Source of the DNA: DASWNP01 sp036399175
GTDB taxonomy: Bacteria; Acidobacteriota; Blastocatellia; Pyrinomonadales; Pyrinomonadaceae
Assembly: GCA_036399175.1 (NCBI GenBank)
Contig: DASWNP010000011.1
Coordinates: 13,970 to 77,969 of the forward strand
DNA length: 64,000 nucleotides
Direction of reading: 5' to 3'
The notes under the pieces are model-generated. The model did no database searches. It saw only the letters and a program-made list of their open reading frames with translations, and had not been told where the DNA came from. Positions 61,017 through 64,000 of this stretch are shown piece after piece (position 1 is the stretch's first letter; the number at the start of each line of letters is the position of its first letter). The translations under genes and the position numbers were made by a program.

Positions 61017-61752
61017 CTTTCAACTCCATCTTGTTAGCGCCTGTTTGGGCGACGAGATTTGAGGCGTGCAGGAGACTCTCGAAAGTTCCGGCGTCAGTCC
61101 ACCAGCCTTGCAGCTCGTCCCACGTCATTTCGTCGCGCTCGATGTAGGCGTTGTTGACATCGGTGATTTCCAGCTCGCCGCGCCCCGAAGGCTTGAGCGT
61201 CTTGATGATGTCGAAGACGGTCGCATCGTACATGTAGATTCCGATGACGGCGTAGTCAGACTTCGGCACGTCGGGCTTCTCTTCGATGCGAAGCACACGC
61301 CGGTCTTCAAGCTCGGGCACGCCGAAGCGCTGCGGGTCTGTCACCTTCTTGAGAAGTATCTTCGCGCCGCCGCCCTGATGACGGTAGGCGCGCACGGCTC
61401 TGTTGATGTTGCCTTCGATGATGTTGTCGCCGAGCACGATGCAGATGGGCGAGCCTGCGGCGAAATGCTCGGCCAGAGAGAGCGCGGCGGCGATGCCTCC
61501 CTCGCCCTCCTGATAAGTGTAGTTGAGATGCTTGAGGCCGAACGCCTTGCCGTTGCCGAGCAGCTTGAGAAAGTCGCCCGCATTGTTGCCGCCCGTCACG
61601 ACCATGATGTCTTTGATTCCGGCGTTCACCAGAGTCTGTATCGGGTAGTAAATCATCGGCTGATTATAGACCGGCAGCAGGTGCTTATTCGTCACCACCG
61701 TCAGCGGCCTCAGACGCGTCCCCAAACCACCGGCCAGCACAACACCTTTCAT
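60988..61752 (-). CDS. Glucose-1-phosphate thymidylyltransferase-like nucleotidyltransferase (RmlA-like)
   Basis: The 254-residue enzyme activates a hexose-1-phosphate with dTTP (or another NTP). The nucleotide loop is LAGGLGTRLRPLT (about 6-18), followed by KHLLPVYNQPMIYYPIQTL, the metal site VLGDNIIEG, VTDPQRFGVPEL, IEEKPDVPKSDYAVIGIYMYD and LEITDVNNAYI. It is shorter than classical RmlA (about 290), matching the compact form common in EPS loci. No RmlB or RmlD is present in the window, so the product may be used for a sugar other than rhamnose. Confidence 0.9.
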   Translation of the reverse strand: MKGVVLAGGLGTRLRPLTVVTNKHLLPVYNQPMIYYPIQTLVNAGIKDIMVVTGGNNAGDFLKLLGNGKAFGLKHLNYTYQEGEGGIAAALSLAEHFAAGSPICIVLGDNIIEGNINRAVRAYRHQGGGAKILLKKVTDPQRFGVPELEDRRVLRIEEKPDVPKSDYAVIGIYMYDATVFDIIKTLKPSGRGELEITDVNNAYIERDEMTWDELQGWWTDAGTFESLLHASNLVAQTGANKMELKDAAQAGSAR

Positions 61753-61770
61753 TTAAAAACCTCCAAAGGA

Positions 61771-61850
61771 TTGACGATGGACGATAGACCATAGACGATA
61801 GCCAAACGGCTTTTCATCCATTGTCTATGGTCTATCGTCCATCGTCTATA
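61771..61850. repeat. Heptad inverted-repeat element HR15 (ATGGACG/ATAGACC words)
   Basis: The left arm (61773-61803) and right arm (61817-61850) are complementary heptad arrays. The apex on the minus strand includes aaaagccgtttggct, a small GCC-GTTT-GGC hairpin. The right arm encodes the last residues DDGR and the TAG stop (61832-61834) of the AsnB-like gene. Confidence 0.9.
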
Positions 61851-63727
61851 AATCTTTGAAACCATAATTCTAGCATGAGCAGCGTCCAGAGCTGATGAGC
61901 CTGGTCTCTGTGGCCTGCGGTGTGCTCTTCGACCATGCGGCGGACTACTGCCGGGTTGAAGAGGCCGCGCCGGAGGCTTCGCTCGGAGAGCAGCGTTTCG
62001 CGCAGGAACGGTTGCAGGGAGCTACGAAACCAGTGGCCGATGGGCACGCCGAAGCCCATCTTGCTGCGCTTCAGGTTCTCTTCGGGCAGAAGCTTTTTCA
62101 AGACCTGCTTCAGGAGATACTTCGTCGTGCGCCCCTTGAGCTTCAATTCTTCCGGAAGGCTCGCCGCAAACTCTATGACGTGATGGTCGAGAAAGGGCGA
62201 GCGCGCTTCCAGAGAGACGGCCATGCTCGCTATATCCACCTTGACGAGCAAATCGTTCGGCAGGTAAGTCATCGTGTCGGCCAGGAGCGACGCATCGACG
62301 ACGCCCGCGCCGTTGGCCTCGGCGAACCAGGGCGCGAGAAAATCCGAAGCCCTGTGGCCTCGCATCCTCTGTCGAAACTCTTCTGTGTAAAGCTCGTCTT
62401 TGGCCTGCGTGTCGAAGACGCTGACCCAGCGAAGATAACGCTCGACGGGCGGAAGCGAGGCGGCGCGCACGAAGCGCTTGATGTTGCGAAGCTGGCTGCG
62501 GCGAAGCTCCGAGGCGGGCAGAAGCGCGACGGCGGGCTCGATGAGCGGCTTACGCAGCAGCCCCGGAATGCGTCGGTAGTTTTCGGCCAGACGCATGGCG
62601 GCGTAGCGCTCGTAGCCCGCGAAAGACTCGTCGCCGCCGTCGCCGTTCAAAGCGACGGTGACGTGGCGGCGCGTCTCTCTTGAGACGTAGTAGGTCGGGA
62701 TGGCCGAAGAGTCTGCGTAGGGCTCGCCGTAGTGCTCGACGAGCGTGGGGAGAACTTCGAGGGCGTCGGGTCGGACGATGAACTCGTGATGGTCTGCGCC
62801 GACGTGCTCGGCGACGCGCCGCGCGTGATGAAGCTCGCTGAAGTCCTGTTCCTCGAAGCCGATGGAGAAGGTCTTGACAGGCTCGCTCGAAGCTTCGCTC
62901 ATCAGGGCGACGACCGCGCTCGAATCCACCCCGCCCGAGAGAAACGCGCCGAGCGGCACTTCCGACATCAGCCGGACGCGCACCGCGTCGCGCAGGACTT
63001 CCAGAGCGCGCTCGCCGGCTTCTTCTTCCGTCCACTTCTCCTTGCGAGAGAAATCGGGGCGCCAGTAGCGCTCCGTCTTTATCTCGCCGTGACGCGTGTA
63101 GCGCAGTGTGTGGCCGGGCTCAAGCTTGCGGATGGCGCGGTAGGCCGTGAGCGGCGCGGGCACGCACATGAAGGAGAGATAGTAGTGAATCGCTTCGGCG
63201 TCGATGTCGCGGCTGACGTGAGGGTGTTCGAGGATGGCCTGAAACTCGGAGCCGAAGACGAACTCACCCGAGGGAGTCTGCGAGTAGAGCAGAGGCTTTT
63301 TGCCGACGCGGTCGCGCGCGAGCAGAAGCTCCTGCTTGCTCTCGTCCCAGATGGCGAAGGCGAACATGCCGCGCAGATGTCGCGGGCAGTCCGCGCCGTA
63401 GCGGTCGTAGGCGTGGACGACGACCTCCGTGTCGCTGTCGGTGTAGAACTCGTGGCCGAGGCGTTCGAGGCTGGCTCGCAGCTCTCGGTAGTTGTAGATT
63501 TCGCCGTTGAAGACGACCCAGGCCGTGCGGTCTTGATTGTGAATCGGCTGCTGCCCGCCCTTGAGGTCGATGATGGAGAGGCGACGCATGGCGAGCCCGA
63601 CCGAGGGCTTCAGGTAGCTGCCGTCCTCGTCGGGGCCGCGATGGCGAATGCGGTCGCACATGCGCCCCAGAAGCTCGGCATCAACCGCGCCTTCGCCGTG
63701 TCGAACGATTCCTACAATGCCGCACAT
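61832..63727 (-). CDS. AsnB-like glutamine amidotransferase 4
   Basis: This 631-residue class-II amidotransferase has Cys2 in MCGIVGIVRH, RHRGPDEDGS and VFNGEIYNYRELR. The synthetase half has LSGGVDSSAVVALMS (about residue 265) and GDGGDESFAGYERY. It is closest in motif pattern to AsnB-like 2 (32612-34594). It probably amidates a sugar carboxyl group of the polymer (inference). It starts 1 base after the stop of the upstream membrane-protein gene, and its 3' end is formed by heptad element HR15. Confidence 0.9.
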   Translation of the reverse strand: MCGIVGIVRHGEGAVDAELLGRMCDRIRHRGPDEDGSYLKPSVGLAMRRLSIIDLKGGQQPIHNQDRTAWVVFNGEIYNYRELRASLERLGHEFYTDSDTEVVVHAYDRYGADCPRHLRGMFAFAIWDESKQELLLARDRVGKKPLLYSQTPSGEFVFGSEFQAILEHPHVSRDIDAEAIHYYLSFMCVPAPLTAYRAIRKLEPGHTLRYTRHGEIKTERYWRPDFSRKEKWTEEEAGERALEVLRDAVRVRLMSEVPLGAFLSGGVDSSAVVALMSEASSEPVKTFSIGFEEQDFSELHHARRVAEHVGADHHEFIVRPDALEVLPTLVEHYGEPYADSSAIPTYYVSRETRRHVTVALNGDGGDESFAGYERYAAMRLAENYRRIPGLLRKPLIEPAVALLPASELRRSQLRNIKRFVRAASLPPVERYLRWVSVFDTQAKDELYTEEFRQRMRGHRASDFLAPWFAEANGAGVVDASLLADTMTYLPNDLLVKVDIASMAVSLEARSPFLDHHVIEFAASLPEELKLKGRTTKYLLKQVLKKLLPEENLKRSKMGFGVPIGHWFRSSLQPFLRETLLSERSLRRGLFNPAVVRRMVEEHTAGHRDQAHQLWTLLMLELWFQRFIDDGR

Positions 63728-63728
63728 C

Positions 63729-64000
63729 CTAAAAGCCTATCTTCTCCGAAAGATTGTCCGCAAGCCTCTCCATCTCCAGGTGTGTTCGGCGTCGCGTCTG
63801 CGCCTGCTGCTTCAATCGTATCCTCGTCTGCTTCTCAAGCATGATTTGACGCTTCCTCGCCTCCCTGCGCTCTTTGATGAGGACGTAACCCACAGATGCA
63901 AAGATGAAATAAAATATCAATAACTGTGACCTCTGCCTGTATGCCGTCCCCACATTCCCCTGAAAAACCGAATACGACAACGTCAGCATCGTCGTGAAGA
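63729..64000 (-). CDS. C-terminal end of a membrane protein, possibly Wzy-like, partial
   Basis: The minus-strand frame is open from base 64000 to a TAG at 63729-63731, giving about 90 residues of C-terminus only. It contains FQGNVGTAYRQRSQLL, one membrane helix (IFYFIFASVGYVLI) and a basic coiled-coil-like tail (KERREARKRQ onward). The F-x-GN-x-GTA-x-RQR pattern followed by a last helix is seen at the end of EPS polymerase-like proteins, so a third polymerase or related polytopic protein probably begins beyond the window. An ATG at 63987-63989 is internal. Confidence 0.6.
   Translation of the reverse strand, partial: FTTMLTLSYSVFQGNVGTAYRQRSQLLIFYFIFASVGYVLIKERREARKRQIMLEKQTRIRLKQQAQTRRRTHLEMERLADNLSEKIGF

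Noticed and set aside
2000..61850. CRISPR arrays as an explanation for the heptad repeats
   Set aside because: Units are 7 bases, contiguous, without spacers, and mirrored into inverted arms; no cas genes are present.
1..64000. Insertion sequences, tRNA or rRNA genes, phage genes
   Set aside because: No transposase or integrase motifs, no cloverleaf-like sequences and no rRNA-like segments were recognised in reading both strands.

Overview
This 64 kb window is almost entirely an exopolysaccharide (EPS) locus. It is built around an exosortase A (XrtA/EpsH) PEP-CTERM system, and nearly all genes lie on the minus strand. Two features point to an acidobacterium, perhaps of class Blastocatellia: a C-terminal domain of the TIGR03437 type (typical of Acidobacteria) at the end of the 1150-residue beta-helix protein, and the high-GC composition. 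This assignment is inference; there is no rRNA or tRNA gene to confirm it.

Layout in coordinate order (transcription runs from high to low coordinates). 1-13.6 kb is the XrtA core: a partial TPR protein, an Asp-box/YCF48-like propeller, Wza-like exporter, polyprenyl sugar-phosphate transferase, tyrosine autokinase, ExeA-like ATPase, Wzz-like chain-length protein, PrsT-like TPR lipoprotein, EpsI and the exosortase. 13.9-20.8 kb holds two paralogous secreted beta-helix proteins flanking the only PEP-CTERM substrate in the window, which is on the plus strand. 20.8-31.3 kb holds a DUF218 protein, an AlgD-like GDP-mannose dehydrogenase, glycosyltransferases, an amidotransferase and a heparinase II/III-family lyase. 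31.3-47 kb holds further glycosyltransferases, two more AsnB-like amidotransferases, a CapK-type ligase, two methyltransferases, a Wzm/Wzt ABC exporter and an O-antigen ligase-like protein. 47-51.4 kb holds a divergent sigma-like/zinc-finger pair and an acyl-CoA synthetase. 51.5-64 kb holds sugar-nucleotide genes, a second polymerase/ligase, a TPR protein, a WecA-Rossmann fusion, a response regulator, a fourth AsnB and the end of a membrane protein.

How the parts fit. A lipid-linked sugar is started by the polyprenyl transferases, extended by about eight glycosyltransferases, polymerised by Wzy/WaaL-type proteins, and exported by the Wzz/Wza route or, for another polymer, by Wzm/Wzt. AlgD (GDP-mannuronate), four glutamine amidotransferases and a uronan-lyase-like protein together suggest an amidated uronic acid polymer (inference).

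Two non-coding systems stand out. First, two c-di-GMP-I (GEMM-I) riboswitches lie in tandem upstream of the large beta-helix gene. Second, at least 16 places carry degenerate heptanucleotide arrays, most folded back as long inverted repeats. They sit at the 3' ends of genes, use different seven-base words, and many share an apical core of the AAAGA...CTTT kind. Several supply the stop codon or even coding sequence of the neighbouring gene. I regard this family as the best candidate here for something not yet described.
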